Below, in pieces: positions 21,861-21,917 of a stretch of 21,917 bases of DNA. Numbering within the stretch: position 1 is the first letter of the stretch; the number at the start of each line of letters is the position of its first letter. The DNA is from an uncultured Bacilli bacterium. Its GTDB lineage: Bacteria; Bacillota_I; Bacilli_A; RF39; UBA660. Under the pieces are notes generated by a model. It saw nothing but the letters and a program-made list of their open reading frames with translations. It made no database searches and had not been told where the DNA came from. The position numbers and the translations under genes were made by a program. The stretch is taken from contig CALVUV010000006.1 in NCBI GenBank assembly GCA_944363685.1, forward strand, positions 1 to 21,917, given 5' to 3'.

Positions 21861-21917
21861 TTGAAAACAAGAAATGAAGTAAGAGAAATAGCTCTTCGTA
21901 TAATTTATAAGATAAAT
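21861..21917 (+). CDS. nusB: Transcription antitermination factor NusB, N-terminus (cut by window end)
   Basis: Nineteen codons from TTG 21861: MKTRNEVREIALRIIYKIN. The pattern R-x-x-x-R-E-x-A-L-x-x-x-Y is the opening helix of NusB, which with S10 (NusE) binds boxA of rRNA transcripts. The ribosome site is weak (AAGCGAG, 21846-21852). The identification rests on this one helix only. Confidence 0.65.
   Translation, partial: MKTRNEVREIALRIIYKIN

Overview
The window is a strongly AT-rich chromosomal segment from a low-GC Gram-positive bacterium. It most resembles uncultured gut Bacilli related to RF39/Mollicutes-type lineages. The reasons are the AGGAGG-type ribosome sites, a T-box leader, a SipW-type signal anchor, and housekeeping genes (alaS, holA, rarA, mutS, add, start of nusB) interleaved with many short lysine/asparagine-rich lineage-specific genes. 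TGA works as a stop (mutS ends in TGA) and tryptophan is TGG, so this is code 11, not the Mycoplasma code. Taxonomy is inference.

Layout. 1-296: intergenic, with a hairpin, a 16-bp direct repeat and a palindromic promoter region. 297-2147: membrane-anchored surface protein with two copies of a C-terminal cassette whose centres differ strongly. 2266-3471: AI-2E-family transporter. 3467-3612: compact T-box leader, then two small P-loop kinases (3628-4726), an intergenic stretch with three GC-rich palindromes, and alaS-holA (overlapping). 8544-9779: orphan gene. 9781-10068: a broken duplicate of the 3' end of rarA. 10115-11991: orphan gene with pentapeptide-like C-terminus plus a decayed ORF. 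11992-13209: intact rarA on the minus strand. Divergently from rarA runs a tightly packed plus-strand operon, 13294-20397: two tandem paralogs, mutS, three members of another paralogous family (the middle one split by a frameshift), and a four-helix membrane protein. add (adenosine deaminase) converges on that operon. 21439-21760 holds a candidate type I toxin-antitoxin locus: a 21-residue hydrophobic peptide on the minus strand and a convergent plus-strand RNA sharing a bidirectional terminator. The window closes with the first 19 codons of nusB.

How it fits together. The housekeeping content is DNA replication and repair (holA, rarA, mutS), tRNA charging (alaS) and nucleotide handling (two kinases, add). 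The accessory content clusters around rarA and mutS. Four points deserve attention. (1) The candidate type I TA locus, in which the toxin mRNA 5' end is complementary both to its own 3' end and to the opposing RNA. (2) A canonical A AAA AAG slippery heptamer, in the right phase, exactly where a paralogous gene is split by -1. (3) The rarA 3'-end duplication bracketing a roughly 2-kb cassette, as left by integration into the end of a gene. (4) The very short T-box leader ahead of two kinases upstream of alaS.
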